Source: Pseudomonas chlororaphis subsp. piscium
Lineage (GTDB): Bacteria; Pseudomonadota; Gammaproteobacteria; Pseudomonadales; Pseudomonadaceae
NCBI RefSeq assembly: GCF_003850345.1
Contig: NZ_CP027707.1
Coordinates: 2,542,001-2,606,000, forward strand
Length of the DNA stretch: 64,000 bases
Direction of reading: 5' to 3'
Positions 9,241 through 16,909 of this stretch are shown here, one piece after another (the stretch's first letter is position 1; every line of letters begins with the position of its first letter). Below the pieces are notes generated by a model. It was not told the origin of the DNA, searched no databases, and worked only from the letters and a program-made list of their open reading frames with translations. The translations under genes were made by a program, and so were the position numbers.

Positions 9241-9639
9241 TCAGGCGTCGCGCAACAGGTCGTGGGCGTCGAGCAGGCGGTAGGCGATTTCCGGGTTCTT
9301 CTCCAGGCCGCGGCGGATGGCGGCGGGGATCGACTGGCGGGTCTTGCGGCACAGGCCCGGCAGCTCGTCGAGCTGGATGGCGATGCCGCGCATGCTGCGC
9401 ACTTCGTTGAAGCTGGGGGCGATCTGCACGCGGATGCCCAGCAGTTCGTACATCCGCTGCTGCATGTGTTCGAGGTCGCTCAGGCTTTGCAGGTTCTCCA
9501 GCCGGTCGAGCAGGCGCTTTTCCTCCTGGCGGGTCAGGCCGAGGATGCGCAGGTCGGTGCCAGGGGTTTGCAGCAGGCGCTCGCGATCGCAGTCGCAGGC
9601 ACCGGGTGGGCAAGGCTGGCGGATCTGGAAATCGGGCAT
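9241..9639 (-). CDS. Conserved hypothetical protein with N-terminal Cys cluster (132 aa)
   Basis: I cannot name the family. The N-terminus has a cysteine-rich segment (QPCPPGACDCDRERLL, about residues 8-22) that could bind a metal or an iron-sulfur cluster. The rest is predicted helical, with a charged stretch (GLTRQEEKRLLDRLENLQSLSDLEHMQQRM) that has coiled-coil character. There is no signal peptide or membrane segment. It is the first gene of a pair with the downstream GNAT acetyltransferase (15-bp gap), so the two may act on the same substrate; this is inference. Confidence 0.72.
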   Translation of the reverse strand: MPDFQIRQPCPPGACDCDRERLLQTPGTDLRILGLTRQEEKRLLDRLENLQSLSDLEHMQQRMYELLGIRVQIAPSFNEVRSMRGIAIQLDELPGLCRKTRQSIPAAIRRGLEKNPEIAYRLLDAHDLLRDA

Positions 9640-9754
9640 CTATGGACTCCACTCGAAGCGATCGCAGATCGCCGTTGCCCATGGGGTTGCCTGGAAATAT
9701 ACACAGACGGGACAAGCTGTGGCGCGGGATTCGCTGGCCACGCCGTCGGTTTTT

Positions 9755-10120
9755 TCAAGGTCGCCGGCGCCGCCACAACAGCCGCCCGTAGACCAGGGCG
9801 TTGATCAGCAGCACCAGCGTACCGAGGACCAGCTGGATCTGCGGCGTCAACCCGGCCGGGTAGATCAGCGGGATCAGGTAGTGCTCGATGAAACCGTCGC
9901 CATAACCCTGCTGGCCGGCACCGTGACGCAGGCGGTTTTCCCAGTCGGTCAGGGGGCAGGGCAGGTGGAAGATTTCGACCGCCACGCCCCAGGTCGCGGC
10001 GGGCAGGTGCAGCCAGGCCAGGCGCGGCCACTTGAGCACCAGCAGGCCGCCGAAGAGTACGAACAGGATAAAGGTCAGGTGCAGTGATACCAGGCTGTCA
10101 GCGGCGAAGCGGTAGAGCAT
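9755..10120 (-). CDS. DUF2784 domain-containing membrane protein
   Basis: This 121-residue inner-membrane protein has about three hydrophobic helices (SLVSLHLTFILFVLFGGLLVL; a helix near LAWLHLPAATWGVAVEIFHL; IQLVLGTLVLLINALVYGRLL). The family signature is HLPCPLTDWENRLR followed by GFIEHYLIPLIYP. DUF2784 proteins are small membrane proteins of unknown role. It starts 36 bp after the phosphatidylcholine synthase gene in the same orientation, so a link to membrane lipid metabolism is plausible but unproven. Confidence 0.88.
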   Translation of the reverse strand: MLYRFAADSLVSLHLTFILFVLFGGLLVLKWPRLAWLHLPAATWGVAVEIFHLPCPLTDWENRLRHGAGQQGYGDGFIEHYLIPLIYPAGLTPQIQLVLGTLVLLINALVYGRLLWRRRRP

Positions 10121-10156
10121 GTCGAGTCTCGTTGCGGTCAGGGGTACAGCAGGGGT

Positions 10157-10876
10157 TCAGGTTCGCGTGCGGTCGAACCAGCCCAGCGCGGTGCGCCAGA
10201 TGCAGATGCCCAGGAAGTACGCCGACATCGCCAGCCACAAGCCCATCACCCAGGGGCCATTGTAGGGATGGTTGATCACCAGAGATAGGCTGCACAGCAG
10301 CCAGATGGCGGTCACCGCGATATTCACCGGCATGAAGCGGCGCACGCGGAAGGGGTGGAGGAATTTCATCCGGGTCAGGGTCAACAGCGCCAGGACCACG
10401 ATGCTCGAAAGGGTCAGCCAGGGTGTCGGGGCAAGGATGTACAGCGCCAGCGCCACCACGTTCCAGGCCGCGGGGAAACCGACGAAATAGTTGTCCTTGC
10501 TCTTCATGTTGACGTTGCAGAAGCAGAACAGCGACGACACCAGGATCACCGAGGTCGCCAGCAGCGCGCTGTAGTCCGGCAGCGGGATATAGCGATAGAT
10601 GAACAACGCCGGGATGAACACATAGGTCAGGTAGTCGATCACCAGGTCCAGCACCGAGCCGTCGAAATGCGGCAACACCGACTGCACATTGACCTTGCGC
10701 GCCAGCGAGCCATCGACACCATCGACGATCAGCGCCACGCCCAGCCACAGCAGGCAGGCCTTGGGCTGGTTGTCGAACAGCGCCAGGGTGGCGAGAAAGG
10801 CCGTGACCACGCCGGTAGCGGTGAAACCATGGGCGCCCCAGGCTTTGAGACTGGCGATGTGTCGGGTCGTTATCAC
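10157..10876 (-). CDS. pcs: Phosphatidylcholine synthase (CDP-alcohol phosphatidyltransferase family)
   Basis: The enzyme condenses CDP-diacylglycerol with choline to give phosphatidylcholine at the inner membrane. The CDP-alcohol signature is present in the Pcs form (DGVDGSLARKVNVQSVLPHF, then DGSVLDLVIDY), with the catalytic Asp residues and the widened spacing that separates Pcs from PssA/PgsA. About seven to eight hydrophobic segments follow. I chose the GTG at 10876 because GGAGA lies five bases upstream and it yields 239 residues, the family length; the ATG further up adds a tail that does not look conserved. It is likely cotranscribed with the DUF2784 gene. Confidence 0.88.
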   Translation of the reverse strand: MITTRHIASLKAWGAHGFTATGVVTAFLATLALFDNQPKACLLWLGVALIVDGVDGSLARKVNVQSVLPHFDGSVLDLVIDYLTYVFIPALFIYRYIPLPDYSALLATSVILVSSLFCFCNVNMKSKDNYFVGFPAAWNVVALALYILAPTPWLTLSSIVVLALLTLTRMKFLHPFRVRRFMPVNIAVTAIWLLCSLSLVINHPYNGPWVMGLWLAMSAYFLGICIWRTALGWFDRTRT

Positions 10877-11175
10877 GGGCGTTCTCCAGGAAATGAAACC
10901 AGCCGTACGACGCCCTATTGGAAGAAACGGGGGGCTTATCGCCAAACCTGGCCAGGCTGCATCTATCGACCGGGCAGGCGGCCATAAGGTTCACCGCTGC
11001 CTGTGTCTTTGTCAGGCCGCCCATAGGCTTGTCGGCACAGCATGGCGCCCAAGCCCGTGGCGGCTCCTAAGACTGTAGCCACAGTTTGGCGAGGACGGGC
11101 CTCGGTGAAAGCGAATTTCTTCAGGGCGTTGGGGAGGCCGGGGCCCCCGAGGCGTTCACTTGCGGTGTCGTGGTG
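10877..11175. other. Intergenic region with no supported gene
   Basis: This 299-bp gap lies between pcs and the FMN reductase gene, both on the minus strand. It should hold the pcs promoter. Several short GC-rich inverted repeats are visible (for example GGGGCCCC near 11150), but there is no convincing open frame or terminator with a T run. Confidence 0.5.
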
Positions 11176-11772
11176 CTACATCCCGTTGGCGAAGGGTACG
11201 TCCTGGATATCGATGCACGAGCGCAGGTGCTTCATCGCACCGGCGTACTTGGCCAGGACCTCCAGGGTCCAGTCGGCGCGAGCGCGCAGGTGGCGTTCTT
11301 CAGGAGTGGGTTCGGCATGAGCATTGAATACGCCTTCCACCTGGCGAACGATCAGCTGTTCCGGCAAGTAGCAGATCCGGCAGTTCTTGTAGCTGGAGAC
11401 GCGCAGCTCGGCGAGCGGGTAGGCGCCGCCCACGCCGGCCGAGACCCCGACCAGCAACGCCGGCTTGTGCCCCAGCTCGGTGTGGCCGGCATACACGAAG
11501 AAATTCTTGATGGCCGGGCAGGCCATGCCGTTCCACTCCGGCGTCACCACCACCAGCGCGTCGGCCTGGAGCAAGCTGGCCGAGTACTGGCTCCAGACGG
11601 CGTTCGAGTCCGGGCTTGGCCAGAGCGGCAAGGGCGAGCGCCCGAGGTCGAGCAGCGTGACCTGCTCGCAGAGTTTCAGTTGGCGCAGGCGTTGGCCCAG
11701 GTAATGGGCGACCTTGGCCGACTGGCTGTCGGGTTGGCTGGAGCCGGCGATCAGCACGATATGCAGGCTCAT
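11176..11772 (-). CDS. NAD(P)H-dependent FMN reductase (flavodoxin-like fold)
   Basis: The 198-residue product has the NADPH-dependent FMN reductase pattern: an N-terminal strand and phosphate loop (IVLIAGSSQPDSQSAKVAHYL), the central VVVTPEWNGMACPAIKNFFVY motif and LLVGVSAGVGG. It would supply reduced flavin or reduce quinones or azo compounds. Its start overlaps the stop of the upstream hydroxylase gene by four bases (ATGA), so the two are translationally coupled. The reductase may therefore feed electrons to that di-iron membrane enzyme (inference). Confidence 0.88.
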   Translation of the reverse strand: MSLHIVLIAGSSQPDSQSAKVAHYLGQRLRQLKLCEQVTLLDLGRSPLPLWPSPDSNAVWSQYSASLLQADALVVVTPEWNGMACPAIKNFFVYAGHTELGHKPALLVGVSAGVGGAYPLAELRVSSYKNCRICYLPEQLIVRQVEGVFNAHAEPTPEERHLRARADWTLEVLAKYAGAMKHLRSCIDIQDVPFANGM

Positions 11773-12623
11773 TGCGCCACCTCCTGCTTGGCTTCGGGAC
11801 GCGCCGCCGGTTTGGGCGAACGCACCAGCGGCCAGAACAGTTCCTGCTGCCAGCTGATGGGGCGCAGGTCCTCGATGCCATAGGCGCTGGGCCGGCGGCG
11901 GGTGATTTTCGCGGTGCCGAACAGCACGTCCCAGAAGAACAGCAGATTGCCGAAATTGCCCTTGTAGTGGGTCACCCCGTCATGGGCATTCAAACCGTGG
12001 TGGGCGGAGTGGGTGGAAGGGGTCGAGATGATCCGTTCCAGCAACCACATCAGTGGGCGCAAGGCCGGGATGCGATAGAGCCTGTCATCCCAGGCGACGC
12101 TGCTGTGGGCGGCGAAAATCACCGTCATCTTGACGATCAGGTAGCCGTAGTAGACCGGCGCCAGGCCCATGTAGATAAGCATGCCGGAGAGCCAGATACC
12201 CGGCATCAGCAGGTAATAGAAGCTGTTGTTGCGGTAGACGATGCGGATGCTCATGTACGGCGCCGAATGGTGCGCGCGGTGCAGCGCATAGAGGAACGGC
12301 AGGCGGTGGGTCAGGCGATGCCACCAGTACTGGGTCATGTCATCGAGCACCAGGAACAGCGCTGCGCCCGCGACCCAGTGCAGGTCGCCCAGGCTGTTCT
12401 TCAGCGACGGCGCGAAGGTGTCCAGCAGCAGGGTGCTGAGGAACATCACCAGGGGGAAGGTGAGGCCCAGCAACAGCGAGGAACCTATGATCTCGATCAG
12501 CACATCGCGGCGCTGGCCCTTGGGTTGGCGAAAGCAGGTGCAGGCGATTTCCAGGAGGATGAAACCGAGGAAAATCCCGGCCACGACCGGGATTGGATTG
12601 TTGGCGAGCATTGTTGTATTCAT
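11769..12623 (-). CDS. Sterol desaturase / fatty acid hydroxylase family membrane di-iron enzyme
   Basis: The 284-residue integral membrane protein has the eight-histidine di-iron signature: HRLTH, HRAHH and HSAHH, with the last box near residue 205. Four or more hydrophobic segments flank the boxes. Bacterial members hydroxylate or desaturate acyl chains, carotenoids or hopanoid-like lipids; the exact substrate is unknown. It is translationally coupled to an FMN reductase gene, which suggests a dedicated electron donor. It is divergent from an AraC regulator 69 bp away, the probable local regulator. Confidence 0.88.
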   Translation of the reverse strand: MNTTMLANNPIPVVAGIFLGFILLEIACTCFRQPKGQRRDVLIEIIGSSLLLGLTFPLVMFLSTLLLDTFAPSLKNSLGDLHWVAGAALFLVLDDMTQYWWHRLTHRLPFLYALHRAHHSAPYMSIRIVYRNNSFYYLLMPGIWLSGMLIYMGLAPVYYGYLIVKMTVIFAAHSSVAWDDRLYRIPALRPLMWLLERIISTPSTHSAHHGLNAHDGVTHYKGNFGNLLFFWDVLFGTAKITRRRPSAYGIEDLRPISWQQELFWPLVRSPKPAARPEAKQEVAQ

Positions 12624-12692
12624 GGCAATCTCGAGTCAGGCCCGACATGGGCATTGCCCGAACAATAAGAAACCAAGAGCCGCCCGGACCCT

Positions 12693-13652
12693 ATGCGCGA
12701 ACTGGACAAAAACACTGGCGAAGAGGCCAATCAACCGGTCCGCCGTTTTCACCGGGGCCAGCTCGGCCGGGTGCTGGAACGGGTGCTGCAACGCCAGACC
12801 CGCGGCGACCGCCAGGATTACAACCTGCTCGAGCTCGAACAGCTGTGGCGCCTGGCGGCGGAGCGCGACCCGGCCATCGGCCTGCACCTGTTCGGCGAAT
12901 TCACCCCCCAGGACCTGCACGTACTGGCCTACATCTGCCTGTACTGCGCGGACGTGCGCGGCGCCATGCAATGTTGGGCCGACTACGCCGCGCTGGCCTC
13001 GGACATGGACCGCCTGAGGCTGGTCAGCGATGGCGATATGCTCGGCGTCGAACTGCGTATCGACGCACCCGCCGGGCTGACCCGCTACGTGGTGGAGCAT
13101 TACTGCGTCATGGCCCTGACCCAGATGCGTCACAGCACCGGGCAAGCTGTGCGGCCGGTACGCGCCTGCTTCAGCCATCCGCGACCGGCTTACCACGAGG
13201 AATATCGCCAGTGGTTCGGCGACCACCTCAAATTCGATTGCCCGCACAACCGCCTGTACTACGACCAGGCCACCCTGCGCCTGCCGCTGCTGACGCGCCA
13301 CGCCGGCATGCAGGAGTTGCTGCGCAGCGAACTGGACCGCCGCCTGGCCCAGCGCCTGCAACTGGGCGGCTGGACCGGCAAGGTCGCGGCCAGCATGCGC
13401 GACAGCCTGGCCCGTGGCGTGGTACCGAGCCTGGAGAACCAGGCCGAGGCGCTCTACCAGAGCCCGCGCACCCTGCGCCGGCGCCTGGAAGAGCAGGGCA
13501 TGACCTTTCGCCAGTTGCTCGATCAGGTCCGCGCCGAGCTGGAACAGCAGCTGGAATTTCTCGGCGAGAGCCGTGCCCAGGTGGCGGCCCAGTTGGGTTA
13601 CGGCGACCTGGCGGCGTACCTGCATGCCCGCAAGCGCTGGAAGTGCGACTGA
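12693..13652 (+). CDS. AraC-family regulator with arabinose-binding-like sensor domain
   Basis: The 319-residue protein has the N-terminal sensor typical of the OruR/ArgR-like branch (about residues 20-210, with FTPQDLHVLAYICLYCADVRGA and FKFDCP-like segments). A C-terminal DNA-binding domain follows (NQAEALYQSPRTLRRRLEEQGMTFRQLLDQVR). The second helix-turn-helix ends abruptly at AAQLGYGDLAAYLHARKRWKCD. The usual family ending (RWTGxxPxxYR) is missing by about ten residues, so the C-terminus is short. It is divergently oriented to the membrane hydroxylase operon. Confidence 0.85.
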   Translation: MRELDKNTGEEANQPVRRFHRGQLGRVLERVLQRQTRGDRQDYNLLELEQLWRLAAERDPAIGLHLFGEFTPQDLHVLAYICLYCADVRGAMQCWADYAALASDMDRLRLVSDGDMLGVELRIDAPAGLTRYVVEHYCVMALTQMRHSTGQAVRPVRACFSHPRPAYHEEYRQWFGDHLKFDCPHNRLYYDQATLRLPLLTRHAGMQELLRSELDRRLAQRLQLGGWTGKVAASMRDSLARGVVPSLENQAEALYQSPRTLRRRLEEQGMTFRQLLDQVRAELEQQLEFLGESRAQVAAQLGYGDLAAYLHARKRWKCD

Positions 13653-13787
13653 ATCCATCACGCTCGCGACATCACAGCAGGCGTCGTTAGGATTCCTAAA
13701 AGGAATCCACTCCATAAAAAACATGAATTTTATTTATCGAATTCGAGCCTGTAGCGTGGCTCCGTCCCTGACCGATGGAGCGCCCCG

Positions 13788-15029
13788 ATGTCCACCCCGC
13801 AGTCGCTGTCTCCCGCCGAACGCTACTGGCAGCGCAACCTCGCGGTGTGCGCCCTGGGAGCGTTCACCACCATTGTCGCGATGACCCTGCTGTTGCCGTT
13901 CCTGCCGTTGTACGTCGAGCAACTGGGCGTCAGCGACCCGGCGGCCATCGTCCAGTGGTCCGGCGTGGCCTTTGGCGCGACCTTTCTGTCGGCGGCGGTC
14001 ACCGCGCCCTTGTGGGGCCGCCTGGGCGACCGCTACGGGCGCAAGCTGATGCTGATCCGCGCCAGCCTCGGCATGGCGCTGGCCATGTCGCTGATCGGCC
14101 TGGCGGAGAACGTCTGGCAGTTGGTGTTGCTGCGGCTGCTGGCGGGCTTGCTGGGCGGTTATGCCTCGGGGGCGACCATCCTGGTTGCCACGCAAACCCC
14201 CAAGGCGCGCTCCGGCTGGGCGTTGGGCGTGCTGTCTTCGGGGATCATGGCCGGCAGTCTGGCCGGACCTCTGGTGGGCGGTCTGCTGCCGCCGCTGATC
14301 GGCATCCGCAACACCTTCTTCATCGCTGGGGCGGTGATCTTCGTGACCTTTCTGGCCACCACCTTTTTGTTGAAAGAGGCGCCGCGCGAGCCACGCCAGG
14401 CAAGGCAAAAGAGCCAGGCGCCGGATAATTCCTGGGCGTCGGTGAGGGACAAGAAACCGTTGCTGAGCATGTTCGCGGTGGCCTGTCTGCTGATGTTCGC
14501 GACCATGTCCATCGAACCGATCATCACTGTGTATCTGCAGGAACTGCGGGCGGATAACGTCACCCTGATGGCAGGGCTGGTGATGTCCGCCGCGGCCCTG
14601 GGCAGCATCATTTCCGCGTCGCAGCTGGGCAAGCTGGCCGACCGTATCGGCCACTGGCGGGTGCTGACTGTGTGCCTGGCCGCCGCGGCGCTGCTGCTGA
14701 TTCCCCAGGCGTTGGTCAGTGCGCCCTGGCAACTGGTGCTGCTGCGCTTTCTCATGGGCCTGGCGTTGGGCGGGCTGTTGCCTTGCATCTCCAGCATCAT
14801 TCGTCATTCGGTGCCGGAAAACATCGCCGGGCGGATGCTTGGCTACTCGACCTCCAGCCAGTACGTCGGGCAGGTGCTCGGCCCCCTGACCGGGGGCTTT
14901 CTCGGCGGGCACTTCGGCATGCGCACGGTATTTGTCGGCACCTGTGGCGTCATGGCCTTGTGCGCCCTTGTGACCTGGTGGTTCGGCTCGATGAAGCCTG
15001 CCGTGCCGGTGGCGGGCGAAGCCGGTTAG
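13788..15029 (+). CDS. MFS transporter, DHA1-type drug exporter
   Basis: The 413-residue protein has twelve predicted transmembrane helices. Motif A lies in loop 2-3 (GRLGDRYGRKLMLIRASLG), and the drug-antiporter motif C is seen in TM5 (LGVLSSGIMAGSLAGPLVGG). Both indicate a DHA1 proton-coupled exporter close to the MdtG/TetA type. GGAG lies eight bases before the ATG at 13788. The substrate is unknown. Its stop codon overlaps the stop of the convergent TetR gene by four bases. Confidence 0.9.
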   Translation: MSTPQSLSPAERYWQRNLAVCALGAFTTIVAMTLLLPFLPLYVEQLGVSDPAAIVQWSGVAFGATFLSAAVTAPLWGRLGDRYGRKLMLIRASLGMALAMSLIGLAENVWQLVLLRLLAGLLGGYASGATILVATQTPKARSGWALGVLSSGIMAGSLAGPLVGGLLPPLIGIRNTFFIAGAVIFVTFLATTFLLKEAPREPRQARQKSQAPDNSWASVRDKKPLLSMFAVACLLMFATMSIEPIITVYLQELRADNVTLMAGLVMSAAALGSIISASQLGKLADRIGHWRVLTVCLAAAALLLIPQALVSAPWQLVLLRFLMGLALGGLLPCISSIIRHSVPENIAGRMLGYSTSSQYVGQVLGPLTGGFLGGHFGMRTVFVGTCGVMALCALVTWWFGSMKPAVPVAGEAG

Positions 15030-15652
15030 ACCGTGCCGGCACCGCGCCGCGCGCTGCGCTCGACCATGGCGACAATGGTGTCGAACAGCTCGTCGCGGGC
15101 CTGCTCGCGGCTGATTTCTCCGGTGGCCGCCGCATGGGACAGCGCCTCGGCCGCCCCGAGCATTGCCCGCAGGCCGGCCGTTGCTATGGTCCCGGGCGCC
15201 GCGAAGGGGGCGAGGGCGGCGCGGCATTTTTCCAGGAAGATCAGCTCGTACTCCTCCTTGATCCGCGCCAGTTCCGGCGTACTGGCCAGCGCGGCGATCA
15301 CCCCGGGAATCTCTCGTCCCTGGGTCAGCACACAGTCGACATAAGCGCCGGCGATGACCGTCGCTCGGCTGGCCAGGGTCGCTTCGCTGCGGTCCAGGGC
15401 GGTGTCCATCAATAGCGTCTGGCGCGCATCGAAGTCCTGGTACAGCGCCGCCAGCAGCCCGGCGCGGGTGACGAAATGGTCATAGACCACCGGCTTGGTC
15501 ACCCCGGCCTGCTCGGCGAGGCGGCCCAGGGTCAGGGCCTCGGTGCCTTCCGCGCCGATCAATTGCCAGGCCACTTCCAGCAACTGTTGCAGGCGCTCTT
15601 CCCGGGACAGGCGACGACGGGGTGGTGAGGCCTCGGAGGGGGTGCTTGACAT
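15026..15652 (-). CDS. TetR/AcrR-family transcriptional regulator
   Basis: The 208-residue regulator has an N-terminal helix-turn-helix (LTLGRLAEQAGVTKPVVYDHFVTRAGLLAALY, about residues 40-70) and a helical C-terminal ligand domain. I use the ATG at 15652 (MSSTPSE); the frame stays open further upstream but runs into the promoter of the divergent oxidoreductase gene. The shared 94-bp intergenic region carries two copies of GTAACTTAC, so the protein probably represses itself and the divergent NAD(P)H oxidoreductase. Confidence 0.88.
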   Translation of the reverse strand: MSSTPSEASPPRRRLSREERLQQLLEVAWQLIGAEGTEALTLGRLAEQAGVTKPVVYDHFVTRAGLLAALYQDFDARQTLLMDTALDRSEATLASRATVIAGAYVDCVLTQGREIPGVIAALASTPELARIKEEYELIFLEKCRAALAPFAAPGTIATAGLRAMLGAAEALSHAAATGEISREQARDELFDTIVAMVERSARRGAGTV

Positions 15653-15659
15653 GCTTATA

Positions 15660-15700
15660 TACCAAAAGTAACTTACTGTTCGTAACTTACCAAAAGTATA
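15660..15700. promoter_or_regulatory. Duplicated operator-like repeat in a divergent promoter
   Basis: The 9-bp palindrome GTAACTTAC occurs at 15668-15676 and again at 15682-15690, 14 bp apart. It is flanked by a direct repeat of CCAAAAGTA (15662 and 15690), and TATATA lies on both sides. This is very AT-rich compared with the surroundings and looks like a TetR-type tandem operator overlapping both promoters. Confidence 0.6.
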
Positions 15701-15746
15701 TAGGGCTCGGTTGCTGCCCTCAATCCAATTTGCCGGAGCCTTCGCC

Positions 15747-16361
15747 ATGCATGCGCTTATCGTTGTCGCCCACCATGATCCCCGTTCGCTCAGCCACAGC
15801 CTGGCGGCCCAGGTCGCCGAGGGGCTTGGGCCGTCCCACTCGTTCGAGATCGCCGACCTGTTCGCCGAGGCGTTCGACCCACGCTTCAATGCCGCCGACC
15901 ACGCGGTCCATCGCCGGCAGGAACAGCCACCAGCCGACGTGCTGGCCGAGCAGGCGCGCATCGACGGCGCCGATGCACTGGTGCTGGTCTATCCGGTGTA
16001 CTGGTGGTCGATGCCGGCGCTGCTCAAGGGTTGGATCGATCGGGTGTTCGCCAATGGTTGGGCCTTCGACTTCAGCCTCGAGGAAAACCGCACGCAGAAA
16101 AAGCTTGGACACCTGCGGGTGCACCTGCTCGGTGTCGGTGGGGCCGACGCCGGCACTTACGGGCGCCACGGCTACGAGGCGGCGATGAAGGCCCAGATCG
16201 ACCACGGGATCTTCGACTACTGCGGTGCCCGGGTATTGACCTCGGAGCTGCTGCTGGAATCGGAAAGCCAGGATCCGGCGCTGCACCTGCGCACGGCCCG
16301 GAGTATAGGTCGCGATCTGTTCAGCCGCGCCGGGGCCACTGCGGCGGTTCAGGCGGGGTGA
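15747..16361 (+). CDS. NAD(P)H-dependent quinone oxidoreductase (flavodoxin-like, NQO/KefF type)
   Basis: The 204-residue flavoprotein has the family segments: N-terminal VVAHHDPRSLSHSLAAQV (FMN phosphate site), LVLVYPVYWWSMPALLKGWIDRVFANGWAFD (quinone/FMN site) and LLGVGGADAGTYGRHGY. Such enzymes reduce quinones by two electrons and protect against electrophiles. GGAGCC lies about 8 bp before the ATG at 15747. The gene is divergent from a tetR gene with a tandem operator-like repeat between, so induction by a quinone or similar ligand is likely (inference). Confidence 0.9.
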   Translation: MHALIVVAHHDPRSLSHSLAAQVAEGLGPSHSFEIADLFAEAFDPRFNAADHAVHRRQEQPPADVLAEQARIDGADALVLVYPVYWWSMPALLKGWIDRVFANGWAFDFSLEENRTQKKLGHLRVHLLGVGGADAGTYGRHGYEAAMKAQIDHGIFDYCGARVLTSELLLESESQDPALHLRTARSIGRDLFSRAGATAAVQAG

Positions 16362-16380
16362 GGGGAGGGTGCCTGTGCGG

Positions 16381-16404
16381 CTGCGCGACGTCCCGGTCGC
16401 GCAG
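16381..16404. terminator. Hairpin between convergent genes, possible bidirectional terminator
   Basis: CTGCGCGAC (16381-16389) pairs with GTCGCGCAG (16396-16404) across a six-base loop, between the convergent oxidoreductase and DUF2388 genes. No strong T run follows on either side, so the terminator role is uncertain. Confidence 0.4.
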
Positions 16405-16423
16405 CGCAGGACGGCACAGGCCG

Positions 16424-16741
16424 TTAGTGCCCGGCTGGCTGCGCCTGTTGAGTGAGGATGGCCCTGGCCAGTTCTTCATCGCTGGCGTTGAGGCCTGGGT
16501 TTTCCTGGCGGATTTTCTGCAGCACCGACTCCAGGTAGACACCACGGATGGCGCCACCGCTGGCGACGAAACTGGAGGCATCGTCACGGGCGGGAATCAC
16601 CATCTTGTCGTCCTTGAAGGTCGAGTACAGCGAGGCGGAAACCCCTGCCGAGGTGGCGACATCACCCGCATCGACACGGGCCATGGCTGAACCTGCGGGC
16701 AGACAGAGCAACAACGAAGAAACGAGTAATAGGCGGCGCAT
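16424..16741 (-). CDS. DUF2388 domain-containing periplasmic protein
   Basis: The small 105-residue protein has a cleavable signal peptide (MRRLLLVSSLLLCLPAGSAMA) and the DUF2388 pattern (DAGDVATSAGVSASLYSTFKDDKMVIPARDDASSFVASGGAIRGVYLE). The family is found mainly in pseudomonads, often in several paralogs, and has no established function. The start at 16741 is backed by GGAGG eight bases upstream. It is transcribed alone. Confidence 0.88.
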   Translation of the reverse strand: MRRLLLVSSLLLCLPAGSAMARVDAGDVATSAGVSASLYSTFKDDKMVIPARDDASSFVASGGAIRGVYLESVLQKIRQENPGLNASDEELARAILTQQAQPAGH

Positions 16742-16862
16742 AAGGGCGTCCTCCGACAGCGTGAAGCGAAAAGGAAGTGCTACACAATCTAGGATGCGCG
16801 GCACTGCCCGGGAGTTCCCTGAGCGCTCGCTGTGCCCGCTGGCCGGGCGTTTTGCGTGGGGC

Positions 16863-16898
16863 AGGAAACGGCCCCCGGCGTTGCACCGGGGGCCGTCG
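16863..16898 (-). terminator. Probable terminator of ppnN
   Basis: ACGGCCCCCGG (16868-16878) and CCGGGGGCCGT (16886-16896) form an 11-bp GC-rich stem just past the stop of ppnN. On the minus strand it is followed by TTTCC, a short T run. Confidence 0.65.
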
Positions 16899-16909
16899 TC
16901 AACGGGCTG

